DNA from: JAJXXT01 sp963764465
GTDB taxonomy: Bacteria > Pseudomonadota > Alphaproteobacteria > Acetobacterales > Acetobacteraceae
Assembly: GCA_963764465.1 (NCBI GenBank)
Contig: CAVXSO010000007.1
Span: 124,001-188,000, forward strand
DNA length: 64,000 nt
Direction: 5' to 3'
The translations under genes and the position numbers were made by a program. The number at the start of each line of letters is the position of its first letter. Positions within the stretch are counted from its first letter, which is position 1. The notes under the pieces were generated by a model. That model was given only the letters and a program-made list of their open reading frames with translations, was not told the origin of the DNA and searched no databases. Positions 50,181 through 58,356 of the stretch are shown here, one piece after another.

Positions 50181-50915
50181 ATGCCCCATCCAGCCAGCGG
50201 CGACCTGATCCTGCCCGGCGGGCGCGCGGTCGAACGCCCCGCCTTCCTGCTCGACCTCGACGGCACGCTGATCGAGATCGCACCGACGCCGGACGCGGTC
50301 ATTGTGCCCCCCATGCTGCCCGGGCTGCTGCGGCGGCTGCGCGCCCGCCATCGCGACGCGGTCGCAATCATCACCGGGCGGCCGATCGAGGCGGTGGACG
50401 CGCTGCTCGGCGACGCGCCCTTCGCCGTCGCCGGCGAGCATGGGGCCGCCATCCGCCCGGGGCCAGGTTGCCCGGTCGCGCGTGAGACCCTGCCAGTGCT
50501 GCCCGAGGACGAGCTGGCACGCGCGGCGGCGCTGGCGGCGCGGTTTCCGGGCGCGCTGGTGGAGCGCAAGGCGCACGGCGTGGCGCTGCATTACCGCCTG
50601 GCGCCGGAAGCGGAGCAGGCGCTGCGCGAGGCGGCCGAGGCGATGGTGGCCGCGTGTCCCGGCTTCGCGCTGCTAAGCGGCAGCAAGGTCTGGGAGGTGC
50701 GCCCGGCGGGCATCCACAAGGGCACCGCGCTCCGTGCCCTGATGGCCGCACCGCCCTTCGCCGGGCGCGTCCCGGTCTTCGTCGGCGACGACGTGACCGA
50801 CGAGGACGCGATCGCCGCCGCCGTGGCGCTCGGCGGCGCCGGGCTGCGCGTCCGCGACGACGCGGGCGAATTCACCACACCCGAGGACGTGCGCGCCTGG
50901 CTCGAAAGCGCTTGA
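50181..50915 (+). CDS. otsB: Trehalose-6-phosphate phosphatase
   Basis: A 244-residue HAD-family phosphatase. Motif I is LLDLDGTLIEIAPTPDA, motif II ITGRP, motif III lysine KAHGVALHYR and the acidic motif IV VGDDVTDEDA. The cap domain lies between residues 110 and 190. It dephosphorylates trehalose-6-phosphate to trehalose, a stress solute. The synthase OtsA is not adjacent within this window. Confidence 0.92.
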   Translation: MPHPASGDLILPGGRAVERPAFLLDLDGTLIEIAPTPDAVIVPPMLPGLLRRLRARHRDAVAIITGRPIEAVDALLGDAPFAVAGEHGAAIRPGPGCPVARETLPVLPEDELARAAALAARFPGALVERKAHGVALHYRLAPEAEQALREAAEAMVAACPGFALLSGSKVWEVRPAGIHKGTALRALMAAPPFAGRVPVFVGDDVTDEDAIAAAVALGGAGLRVRDDAGEFTTPEDVRAWLESA

Positions 50916-50995
50916 AACCCCGGCGCCGCCGGTGCCTTGATGGCCCACCCGGCCCCGCGGCGAGCACCGCGAGCAGACCACCAGGGAGGTTCCCG

Positions 50996-52396
50996 ATGCG
51001 GCAAGTCCCGATGCTGGCAGCCCTGCTCGGGCTGCTCCTGCCGGGTTGTGGCCCGGCCCTGGCGGGCGCGCCGCCCAACGGCGTCCCCGGCGCGCCGAGC
51101 GTCGCCGACGTGGTGGCCAGGTTGCTGCCCAGCGTGGTCAACATCACCAACATCTCCGCCGGCCACGCCCTGCCGGGCGAGGTCCCGGGGGACCTGCCCA
51201 TCCCGCCCAAGGAGGAGCGCAGCTTCGGCAGCGGCTTCATCATCGATCCGCGCGGCTACATCGCGACCAACAAGCATGTCGTGATCGGAGCCGAGCGCCT
51301 GATCGTGAAGCTGCACGACGGCACCGAGCACATCGCGCGCGTCGTGGGCGAGGCCAATATCGCCGACATGGCGCTGATCAAGATCCATACCGACCATCCC
51401 CTGCCGCCCATCGTCTGGGGGACCGGCGAGCATGTGCGCATCGGCGACACCGTCATCGCGATCGGCAATCCGCTCGGCCTCGGCGAGTCGGTCAGCATGG
51501 GCATCATCAGCGCCACCGACCGCAACATCCGGAGCTCGCGGTTCGACCATTTCCTGCAGACCGACGCCTCGATCAACCAGGGCAACTCGGGGGGCGTGCT
51601 GGCCAACCTCAAGGGCGAGGTGATCGCGATGAACACGGCGCTCTACGTGCCCAATGGCGCCTCGGGCTCGGTCGGGCTCGGCTTTGCGATGCCGGCCGAC
51701 GATGTCTCCTACGTTCTCGGCCAGCTGCTTGCGCGCCGGAGGCTCGATGTCGGCTGGACCGGGATCTCGGCGCAGCCGGTCGGCACCCAGCTTGCCGAGG
51801 GCTTCGGCATCGCCCAGGTCGGCGGGGCATTGGTCATCTCGGTCGATCCCCAGGGGCCGGCCGCGGCGGCGGGGCTGCGCTCCGGCGACGTGCTGACCGC
51901 CTTCAACGGCGAGCCGATCATCGATCCGCAGGAACTGCTGCGCATGGCCGGCGTCCAGCCGGCTGGAACGGTGGCGCGGATCGACTTTGTGCGCGACGGC
52001 ACGGCGCAACACGTGTCCCTCACTGTCGCGCCATGGCCTGGCGGCAACCTCGCCTACATTCCGCCGCCGCAACCGAAGCGCCAGCGCAAGCCCGTCGACC
52101 TCGGCGTCAGCGTCGCGGCGATCACGCCGGACGTGCGGCTGGCGCTGCGCCTGAATCCGAACCAGCATGGCGTGCTGGTGACGGCGGTCACGCCGGGCGG
52201 CGAGGGCGAGGAGCTGGGGGCGAAGGCGGGCAACATCGTGCTGCGCGCGGGCGGTCGGGCGGTGAACACGCCGGCCGAGATCGCGGCGGCCTTTGACGCG
52301 GCGCGCAAGGCGGGGCGCGAGTTCATCCCGATCCTGGTTCAATCGACCGACGGCACCAAGGCATGGAAGGCGGTGCCGCTGTTCGACTACCGCTAG
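50996..52396 (+). CDS. HtrA/DegP-like periplasmic serine protease (copy 1)
   Basis: A 466-residue S1C protease. Signal region MRQVPMLAALLGLLLPGCGP could be an ordinary signal or a lipoprotein signal (LPGC). Catalytic triad H94 (TNKHVV), D124 (DMALIKI) and S198 (QGNSGGV). PDZ1 spans about 250-345 and PDZ2 about 365-455, so it is a two-PDZ DegP-type. AGGGAGGT stands before the ATG. Predicted role: cleavage or chaperoning of misfolded exported proteins. It lies first in a tract of three such proteases and two repeat proteins. Confidence 0.92.
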   Translation: MRQVPMLAALLGLLLPGCGPALAGAPPNGVPGAPSVADVVARLLPSVVNITNISAGHALPGEVPGDLPIPPKEERSFGSGFIIDPRGYIATNKHVVIGAERLIVKLHDGTEHIARVVGEANIADMALIKIHTDHPLPPIVWGTGEHVRIGDTVIAIGNPLGLGESVSMGIISATDRNIRSSRFDHFLQTDASINQGNSGGVLANLKGEVIAMNTALYVPNGASGSVGLGFAMPADDVSYVLGQLLARRRLDVGWTGISAQPVGTQLAEGFGIAQVGGALVISVDPQGPAAAAGLRSGDVLTAFNGEPIIDPQELLRMAGVQPAGTVARIDFVRDGTAQHVSLTVAPWPGGNLAYIPPPQPKRQRKPVDLGVSVAAITPDVRLALRLNPNQHGVLVTAVTPGGEGEELGAKAGNIVLRAGGRAVNTPAEIAAAFDAARKAGREFIPILVQSTDGTKAWKAVPLFDYR

Positions 52397-52485
52397 CGCC
52401 ATCTCCGGCCCGCCAGAAACCTCCAGTCGGATTTCTCGTTCCAGGAAACGTCGTGTCTGGAGCAACTTATCTCCGATAAGCCCGA

Positions 52486-52510
52486 GCCGCTCAGATTCAG
52501 CTTGAGCGGC
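52486..52510 (+). terminator. Hairpin in the gap after HtrA copy 1
   Basis: GCCGCTCA-(9)-TGAGCGGC, a perfect 8-base stem, about 90 bases after the protease stop. Followed by GGAAAAATCCC rather than a T tract. The rest of the 279-base gap (52397-52675) shows no gene; GGAGG at 52665 serves the next start. Confidence 0.35.
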
Positions 52511-52675
52511 GGCTGCTCCGGAAAAATCCCTTGCTTTGCCTGGCCCTTTCGGCGGCGACGAAATTTGTGCCGAATAATCCAGTGAAGTTGATCTCGCGCA
52601 AGGAAACGGACGGCCGCTCTCCCTAAATTTCATCTCGAGGCAACAGATGGGCTGCCGCGAGGCAGGAGGAGAGAA

Positions 52676-53701
52676 ATGATGAAACGGTCACTTTATCTTG
52701 CCGGCACTGCTGCCATTGCGCTTGGCATTGGCCTGCACGGCATTCCGGCCCCGCTGGCGCACGCCGCCGGCTGCGGGACCGCCAGCACCGCTTCGTCGGA
52801 AGGCGCGGCCTCGCTGCAGACAGCGAGTGCGGAAGGATCGCGGTCGCTGCAGACGGCGGCGGCTGACGGGTCGCGGTCGCTGCAGACCGCGGCCGCCGAT
52901 GGCGCGGCCTCGTTGCAGACCGCGGCCGCCGATGGCGCGGCCTCGCTGCAGACCGCGGCCGCCGAAGGTGCGGCCTCGCTGCGCGCGGCGGCAGCCAACG
53001 GATCGCCGCAGTTGAAGGCGGCGGCGGAAGCGCAGGCTCAGTCGCTGATGGCCCAGGCGGCGGATGGCGCGGCCTCGCTGCAGACCGCGGCCGCCGATGG
53101 CGCGGCCTCGCTGCAGACCGCGGCCGCCGATGGCGCGGCCTCGTTGCAGACCGCCGCGGCGGATGGCTCGGCCTCGCTGCAGACCGCGGCCGCGAATGGT
53201 GCAGGCTCGCTGCAGACGGCCTCGGCCAACGGCTCGGGCGGCCTCCAGAGCGCCTCGGCCAATGGCGTCGGGTCCGCGCAGAGCGCTTCGGCGGAGGGCA
53301 CGGGAAGCTTGAAGACGGCGAGCGCCGATGGCGCGGGCTCGCTGCGGACGGCGTCCGCCGAGGGGGCATCGTCGCTGCAGATGACCTCGGCTGATGGTGT
53401 CCGCTCGCTGCGCACTGCCTCGGCTGATGGGGTGCGCTCGCTGCAGACTGCCTCGGCCGAGGGCGTACGCTCGCTGCAGGTCGCGGCGGCGGAAGGCGTG
53501 GCCTCGCTCAAGACAGCCAGCGCCGATGGCTCGGGCTCGCTGAAGATGTCCTCGGCCGACGGCATGCGCTCGCTGAAGACAGCGGCGGCGGAGGGAATGG
53601 GCTCGCTGAAGACGGCGTCGTCCGAAGGCGCGCGCTCGCTGAAGCTGGCTGCGGCGAAGGGCATGGGCTCGGTCAAGGCCGCTGCCGCCGCCTGCCACTG
53701 A
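52676..53701 (+). CDS. Secreted 11-residue repeat protein A
   Basis: A 341-residue protein I cannot match to a known family. Residues 1-30 are a signal peptide (SLYLAGTAAIALGIGLHG, cleavage near AHA). The mature protein begins AGCG (C33). From S46, 26 tandem units of 11 residues follow, consensus SLQTAAADGAA, drifting to SLKTASADGxx in the second half. Unit 7 is the most diverged. It ends in a partial unit with C340 as the next-to-last residue. No other cysteine is seen. Repeats of 11 with one leucine per unit and a D/N-G turn could form a beta solenoid or an 11-residue coiled helix; I cannot decide. The ATG at 52676 follows AGGAGG by 6 bases. Confidence 0.85.
   Translation: MMKRSLYLAGTAAIALGIGLHGIPAPLAHAAGCGTASTASSEGAASLQTASAEGSRSLQTAAADGSRSLQTAAADGAASLQTAAADGAASLQTAAAEGAASLRAAAANGSPQLKAAAEAQAQSLMAQAADGAASLQTAAADGAASLQTAAADGAASLQTAAADGSASLQTAAANGAGSLQTASANGSGGLQSASANGVGSAQSASAEGTGSLKTASADGAGSLRTASAEGASSLQMTSADGVRSLRTASADGVRSLQTASAEGVRSLQVAAAEGVASLKTASADGSGSLKMSSADGMRSLKTAAAEGMGSLKTASSEGARSLKLAAAKGMGSVKAAAAACH
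52811..53668 (+). repeat. 33-base tandem repeats in repeat gene A (26 units)
   Basis: 26 in-frame units of 33 bases. Units around 52880-52970 and 53060-53200 are nearly identical (GATGGCGCGGCCTCGCTGCA), while the 3' half is diverged. This suggests older repeats with a recently homogenised 5' half. Confidence 0.9.
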
Positions 53702-54039
53702 GGAGTAGAGGTTCGTTTCCCGCCCGACCCACTCGGGTCGGACGGGGAGAGGATGGCGCCCGGTGGGCCGCATCTGTCCCGAGTGACGGGTCGCGCGGTT
53801 GTGCCGGGCGTTCTTCTTGAAGGCGAAGCAATGGCGCCGTATGTCGAGCGCGATGGCGGCGGACGGCATAAGGCCTGTGCTTCGCGAACGTCGAGGAGTG
53901 GGCGCCTTATCAATCGGGCGCCAGGCACGCGGGGCCGGTTAATCCAATCGCGGCGCGCGGGCGTAATACAAGGTGAGACGCGTGGTTTGCTAGTGATGGG
54001 CCACGGACGCATAACAGCACGTCAACAAAGGAGTTGGAT
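53702..54039. other. 338-base intergenic region between the two repeat genes
   Basis: No supported gene. It contains a compact hairpin CCGACCC-ACTC-GGGTCGG at 53724-53741, 22 bases after the stop of repeat protein A, possibly a transcript end although no T tract follows. The 3' part is less GC-rich than its surroundings and probably holds the promoter of repeat gene B. AAAGGAG at 54027 is its ribosome site. Confidence 0.45.
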
Positions 54040-54693
54040 ATGAAGAAGACTTATCTGGCCGGGGCGGCGATGCTGGCGCTCGGTGTGCTCGCGGCGGGCC
54101 CTGTGCTCGCGGCTTCGCCGGCCTGCCCGATGCCGAAGACGGCCTCGGCCGACGGCTCCGGCTCGCTGAAGACCGCTTCGGCCGATGGCGCGGGCTCGCT
54201 GAAGACCGCTTCCGCCAATGGCTCCGGCGCGCTGAAGACCGCTTCGGCCGACGGCGCGGGCTCGCTGAAGACCGCTTCCGCCAATGGCTCCGGCGCGCTG
54301 AAGACCGCTTCGGCCGATGGCGCGGGTTCGCTGAAGACCGCTTCCGCCAATGGCTCCGGCGCGCTGAAGACCGCTTCGGCCGATGGCGCGGGTTCGCTGA
54401 AGACCGCTTCCGCCAATGGCTCCGGCGCGCTGAAGACCGCTTCGGCCGACGGCGCGGGTTCGCTGAAGACCGCTTCCGCCAATGGCTCCGGCGCGCTGAA
54501 GACCGCTTCGGCCGATGGCGCGGGTTCGCTGAAGACCGCTTCCGCCAATGGCTCCGGCGCGCTGAAGACCGCTTCGGCCGACGGCGCGGGTTCGCTGAAG
54601 ACCGCTTCCGCCAATGGCTCCGGCGCGCTGAAGACCGCTTCGGCCGACGGCGCGGGCTCGCTGAAGACCGCCTCTGCCGAAGGCTGCAAGTAA
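54040..54693 (+). CDS. Secreted 11-residue repeat protein B
   Basis: A 217-residue protein without a recognised family. Signal peptide 1-24 or 25 (KKTYLAGAAMLALGVLAAG, cleavage after VLA or VLAA). The mature start ASPACPMP contains C29. From K33, exactly 16 units of 11 residues follow, alternating KTASADGAGSL and KTASANGSGAL. The protein ends KTASAEGCK (C216). So one cysteine precedes and one follows the repeat, as in repeat protein A. Composition is almost only K, T, A, S, D/N, G and L. ATG at 54040 is 6 bases after AAAGGAG. A strong terminator lies downstream. Highly basic, with one lysine per unit and half the units lacking an acidic residue. Confidence 0.87.
   Translation: MKKTYLAGAAMLALGVLAAGPVLAASPACPMPKTASADGSGSLKTASADGAGSLKTASANGSGALKTASADGAGSLKTASANGSGALKTASADGAGSLKTASANGSGALKTASADGAGSLKTASANGSGALKTASADGAGSLKTASANGSGALKTASADGAGSLKTASANGSGALKTASADGAGSLKTASANGSGALKTASADGAGSLKTASAEGCK
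54136..54663 (+). repeat. 33-base tandem repeats arranged as near-identical 66-base pairs (16 units)
   Basis: 16 units of 33 bases. Two alternating versions (D-G-A-G-S-L and N-G-S-G-A-L) make a 66-base higher-order repeat, present about seven times almost without change (GAC/GAT and GGC/GGT differences only). This is far more uniform than gene A and points to recent expansion or gene conversion. Confidence 0.93.
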
Positions 54694-54736
54694 CGACAAG
54701 GTAGGATGGCGCAAGTCGCCCGAACTACCACCAACG

Positions 54737-54780
54737 CCCCGCCGCTGCCGAAACGATCGGCGGCGGCGGGGTTTTCGTTT
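54737..54780 (+). terminator. Intrinsic terminator after repeat gene B
   Basis: CCCCGCCGCTGCCG, loop AAACGAT, CGGCGGCGGCGGGG (14-base stem, one mismatch) followed by TTTTCGTTT. It is the clearest factor-independent terminator in the window and separates repeat gene B from HtrA copy 2, whose ATG is 11 bases further on. Confidence 0.85.
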
Positions 54781-54791
54781 CGCCTCGCGCG

Positions 54792-56162
54792 ATGAACATG
54801 GCTCGACGAATGATGGCGTGGACGGTCGCGGCGCTGTTCGTCGCCGCGGCCTTGTCCGTGCCCGCCCGCGCGGCGCTGTTCGACGAAGATGTCTCCGCCG
54901 TTGTCGCGCGCGTGCTGCCCGCCGTGGTCAACATCGCCGCCGTGATCATGCCGCTGCCCGGGCAGCAAGGCACGGCCCACAGGGGCCAGCCGGCGGAGGA
55001 TGCGCACAACCTCGGCAGCGGCCTGATCATCGATCCCTCGGGTCTGATCCTCACCAACAAGCACGTGGTGGACGGCGCGAGCCTGATCACGGTCACACTG
55101 CAGGACGGGCTCTCCTACCGCGGCACCCTGCTGGCGAAGGCGGCGCACGCGGATATCGCGCTGGTCAAGATCGATGCGCCGACGCGCCTCGCCGCCCTGC
55201 CCCTCGGCAACAGCAGCGGGCTGCGCGTGGGCCAGCCGGTATTCGCGATCGGCAATCCGCTCGGGCTCGGAGGCACCGTCACCTCCGGCATCATCTCCGC
55301 TCTCAACCGCGACATCGTTTCCACGCCCTACGACGATTTCATCCAGACCGATGCCTCGATCAACCACGGCAATTCCGGCGGACCGCTGTTCGACCGCCAG
55401 GGCAACGTGATCGGCATCAACACGGCATTCGAAACGCCAAGCGGGGCGGCCAACGGCTCGGTCGGGCTCGGCTTCGCAATTCCCGCCAACGAAGTCGCCT
55501 TCGTCGTGCGCCAACTGCGCGTCTTCGGCTACGTGCGCTCGGGGTGGTTCGGAGTCACGGCGCAGGCCCTGACCCCGGAGCTGGCCGAGGCCGAGGGCCT
55601 GGCGGTGCCGCGCGGCGCGATCATTTCGGCGATCAACGCGAGCGGTCCGGCCGCGCAGGCCGACCTGCGGCCGGGTGACGTGGTCGTGGCGGTGAACGGG
55701 CAACCGATCGAGGATGTGCGCGCACTATGGCGGGCTGCGGCGGTGCTGCCCTCCGGCGTGGTCGCGAGGCTGCGCGTCTGGCGCGACGGCAAGCCGCGCG
55801 ACGTGAAGGTGCGGGTGGCAGACTGGCCCGACGACCGTGGCGCCCGATCCGCCCTGCCGGCAACCGGGGAGTCGCTGCGCTCGCTCGATCCGCAGCCGCT
55901 CGATTTCGGCGCCCAGCTTGCGGGCGGCGGCGGGGGTGGTGTCCTGGTCCAGGCGGTCGCGACCACCGGTAGTGCCATGGCGAGCGGCATCCGGCGCGGC
56001 GACATGATCCTGCAGGTGCAGGGCAACGCCGTCACCGCCCCCACGCAGGTGAACAGCCTGCTCGACGCGGCACGTGCCACTGGCAAGCGCTTCGCCGCGG
56101 TGCTGGTCCTGCGCGGCGGCACGAGGAACTGGATCGCGGTACCCCTGATCGCCGATCCGTAA
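54792..56162 (+). CDS. HtrA/DegP-like periplasmic serine protease (copy 2)
   Basis: A 456-residue S1C protease with a signal peptide (MAWTVAALFVAAALSVPARA, cleavage after ARA). Catalytic triad H91 (TNKHVV), D121 (DIALVKI) and S195 (HGNSGGP). PDZ1 is at about 240-335 (YVRSGWFGVTAQALTPELAE; ASGPAAQADLRPGDVVVAVNG). A second, weaker PDZ-like region is at about 360-445 (GGVLVQAVATTGSAMASGIRRGDM). It starts 11 bases after the terminator of repeat gene B, so it likely has its own promoter or depends on read-through. Closer to copy 3 than to copy 1 in the protease domain. Confidence 0.92.
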   Translation: MNMARRMMAWTVAALFVAAALSVPARAALFDEDVSAVVARVLPAVVNIAAVIMPLPGQQGTAHRGQPAEDAHNLGSGLIIDPSGLILTNKHVVDGASLITVTLQDGLSYRGTLLAKAAHADIALVKIDAPTRLAALPLGNSSGLRVGQPVFAIGNPLGLGGTVTSGIISALNRDIVSTPYDDFIQTDASINHGNSGGPLFDRQGNVIGINTAFETPSGAANGSVGLGFAIPANEVAFVVRQLRVFGYVRSGWFGVTAQALTPELAEAEGLAVPRGAIISAINASGPAAQADLRPGDVVVAVNGQPIEDVRALWRAAAVLPSGVVARLRVWRDGKPRDVKVRVADWPDDRGARSALPATGESLRSLDPQPLDFGAQLAGGGGGGVLVQAVATTGSAMASGIRRGDMILQVQGNAVTAPTQVNSLLDAARATGKRFAAVLVLRGGTRNWIAVPLIADP

Positions 56163-56242
56163 CGATACGGCGAGCCGGCACGTTATACGGCGAGGTGCCC
56201 AATCCGGGCACACCGGGATCAGGCAAGGCAGGAGGAGCGGCG

Positions 56243-57631
56243 ATGCGAGCTTGGAGTCTCATGGCGGCGCTGGCACTCGCACTCGCCGTCGGCATCGGGC
56301 CGGCGATGGCGGCGGGTGCGGCAACGCAGGCCACGACCCCGGATATCAGCGCGGTGATCGCGAGGATCCAGCCGAGCGTCGTGAACATCTCCGCCATCAC
56401 CGAGGCCGGGATGATGGCGATGATGCATGGCGCGGGTGAGGGCAGCACGCGCGACGCCAAGGTGGAGACGAGCCTGGGCACCGGCTTCATCGTCGACCCC
56501 AAGGGCCTGATCGTGACCAACCGCCATGTGATCGCGGGCGCCACACTGATCACGGTGACGCTGCAGGACGGGCGCACCTACACCGCGCGCGTGGTAGCCG
56601 CGGCCAACATCCTGGACATCGCACTGCTGCGGATCGATCCGGAGGTGAATCTTCCCGCCGTCACCCTGGGCGACAGCGCCGCCCTGCGCGTGGGGCAGCG
56701 CGTGATCGCGATCGGCAATCCGCTCGGGCTCGGCGGCACGGTGACGGAAGGGATCGTGAGCGCGCTCAACCGCAACCTCGGCAGCACGCCAGCCGACGAC
56801 TTCATCCAGACCGATGCCGCGATCAACCACGGTAATTCGGGCGGACCGCTGTTCAACGAGCAGGGCCAGGTGATCGGCATCGACACCGCCTTCGAGACGC
56901 CGAGCGCCTCCTCGAACGGCTCGGTCGGCCTCGGCTTCGCGATCCCGATCGACCATGCGCGTTACGTCATCGACATGATGCGCCGCTACGGCACGGTGCG
57001 AGCGGGCACGCTGGAGGCAAATACGCAGGCGCTGACGCCGCCGCTCGCCGAGGCACTCGGGATCGCGCCGGGCAGCGGCGTGATCGTCGTCTCGCTCACC
57101 CCGGACGGGCCGGCGGCGAAGGCGGGGCTCGCAGTCGGCGACGTGATCGAGAATGTCGACCACGGACCGCCGATCGCCGAGCCCGGCGCACTGGTGCGCG
57201 CCGTGCAGGCGCGCGGGCCCGGCTATCCCATGACCATGACGGTGCTGCACGAGGGCAAGCCGCGTACGCTCGCCGTGGTGCTCGGCACATGGCCCGACGC
57301 CAACGCCCCGGTGCCGCAGCGGCCGGCAAAGGTGGTCGCCACCATGATGCAGATGATGGGGATGCGCGCGGTGCCGGCGGGCTTCACCATCATCGCCTCG
57401 ACGGTCGGCTGCCAGGTGACGACCGTGGTGGCGGGCCAGGCCGCGGCGGTCGCCGGCATCGCGCCGGGAGATCACATCCTCATGGTGCAGCAGCGCGCGG
57501 TCAGGGATGGCCCGAGCCTGGCCGCCGCGATGGAAGCGGCACGCGAGACCGGGCGCACCTTCGCGGCCGTGCTGGTCGAGCACGGCGCGGCGAAGCGATG
57601 GGTGGCGCTGCCGCTGATGGCGGGGAAGTAG
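56243..57631 (+). CDS. HtrA/DegP-like periplasmic serine protease (copy 3)
   Basis: A 462-residue S1C protease with signal peptide (LMAALALALAVGIGPAMA). Triad H95 (TNRHVI), D125 (DIALLRI) and S199 (HGNSGGP). A methionine-rich insert (GMMAMMHGAGEG, 56-67) replaces the longer LA loop region of DegP. PDZ1 about 245-335; PDZ2 about 360-450, preceded by another methionine-rich run (TMMQMMGMRA). Methionine clusters of this kind can bind copper or act as oxidation sinks; that is speculation. GGAGGAG precedes the ATG. It follows copy 2 by 80 bases and is probably a duplicate of it. Confidence 0.92.
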   Translation: MRAWSLMAALALALAVGIGPAMAAGAATQATTPDISAVIARIQPSVVNISAITEAGMMAMMHGAGEGSTRDAKVETSLGTGFIVDPKGLIVTNRHVIAGATLITVTLQDGRTYTARVVAAANILDIALLRIDPEVNLPAVTLGDSAALRVGQRVIAIGNPLGLGGTVTEGIVSALNRNLGSTPADDFIQTDAAINHGNSGGPLFNEQGQVIGIDTAFETPSASSNGSVGLGFAIPIDHARYVIDMMRRYGTVRAGTLEANTQALTPPLAEALGIAPGSGVIVVSLTPDGPAAKAGLAVGDVIENVDHGPPIAEPGALVRAVQARGPGYPMTMTVLHEGKPRTLAVVLGTWPDANAPVPQRPAKVVATMMQMMGMRAVPAGFTIIASTVGCQVTTVVAGQAAAVAGIAPGDHILMVQQRAVRDGPSLAAAMEAARETGRTFAAVLVEHGAAKRWVALPLMAGK

Positions 57632-57634
57632 CGC

Positions 57635-58261
57635 TCAGCTCGGCGGCAGCGCGATGTGCTTCGCGTAGACCGGCCGCGCGAGCAGGCGCTGGTACCAGGC
57701 GTGCAGGTGCGGCGCCTGCGGACGGTTCGGCACATCCATCACGAACCAGCGATGCACGTAGATGCCGAGCGTGATGTCGGCGATGCTGAACGCATCGCTC
57801 GCGACATGGTGCTGCCGCGCGAGGCGCCCGTCGAGGATCGCCCAATGGCCGGCGGCTTCCTTGGCCGCCGCGGTGATCGCCGCCATGTCGCGCTGCGCCG
57901 CCGGCGTGCGCACGAGGCCGAGGAAGACGGTGCTCATCGGCCGGTTGATCGCCGTCTGCTGGAAATCCATCCAGGATTCCACCCGCGCGCGCGCCTTTGG
58001 CTCGGTAGGGTAGAGCGTGCTCGAAGGCGCGTGCGCGTTGCAGAGATAGCGCAGGATCGAGTTGCTCTCGAACAGGTGGAAATCCCCGTCCTCGATCGCG
58101 GGTACCAGGCCCAGGGGCTGCATGGCACGGTATTCGGGCGTCGCGGTGCCGCCGAAGGAGCCGCCGACATCGACGCGGTTGTAGGCGATGCCCAGTTCCT
58201 CCAGCAGCCAGATCACCTTCATGACGTTGCTGGAATTGGCGCGGCCCCAAAGCTTGATCAC
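57635..58261 (-). CDS. Glutathione S-transferase family protein
   Basis: A 208-residue protein with an N-terminal thioredoxin-like domain (MIKLWGRANSSNVMKVIWLLEEL; the SSN segment supplies the catalytic serine) and PAIEDGDFHLFESNSILRYL, the cis-proline and glutathione-binding ESxxI motif. The C-terminal helical domain includes FSIADITLGIYVHRW. It conjugates or reduces electrophiles with glutathione. Its stop is 3 bases from the stop of the convergent HtrA copy 3. Confidence 0.9.
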   Translation of the reverse strand: MIKLWGRANSSNVMKVIWLLEELGIAYNRVDVGGSFGGTATPEYRAMQPLGLVPAIEDGDFHLFESNSILRYLCNAHAPSSTLYPTEPKARARVESWMDFQQTAINRPMSTVFLGLVRTPAAQRDMAAITAAAKEAAGHWAILDGRLARQHHVASDAFSIADITLGIYVHRWFVMDVPNRPQAPHLHAWYQRLLARPVYAKHIALPPS

Positions 58262-58356
58262 GCGGTGATCCTCCCCCGTTTCGGTGGCGCAAGCGTATCG
58301 GGGCGACGGCGTGGCGGCAACTTGCGGGTGGGCCCGGCCCGGCGCATATCGCCCCC

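Noticed and set aside
54136..54663. Regular repeats considered as a CRISPR array
   Set aside because: There are no unique spacers; units are contiguous, in frame and code for a peptide repeat.
54051..55703. Antisense open frame through the repeat gene B tract and HtrA copy 2
   Set aside because: The repeat makes every frame periodic and open. Signal peptide, ribosome site and terminator all support the plus strand only.
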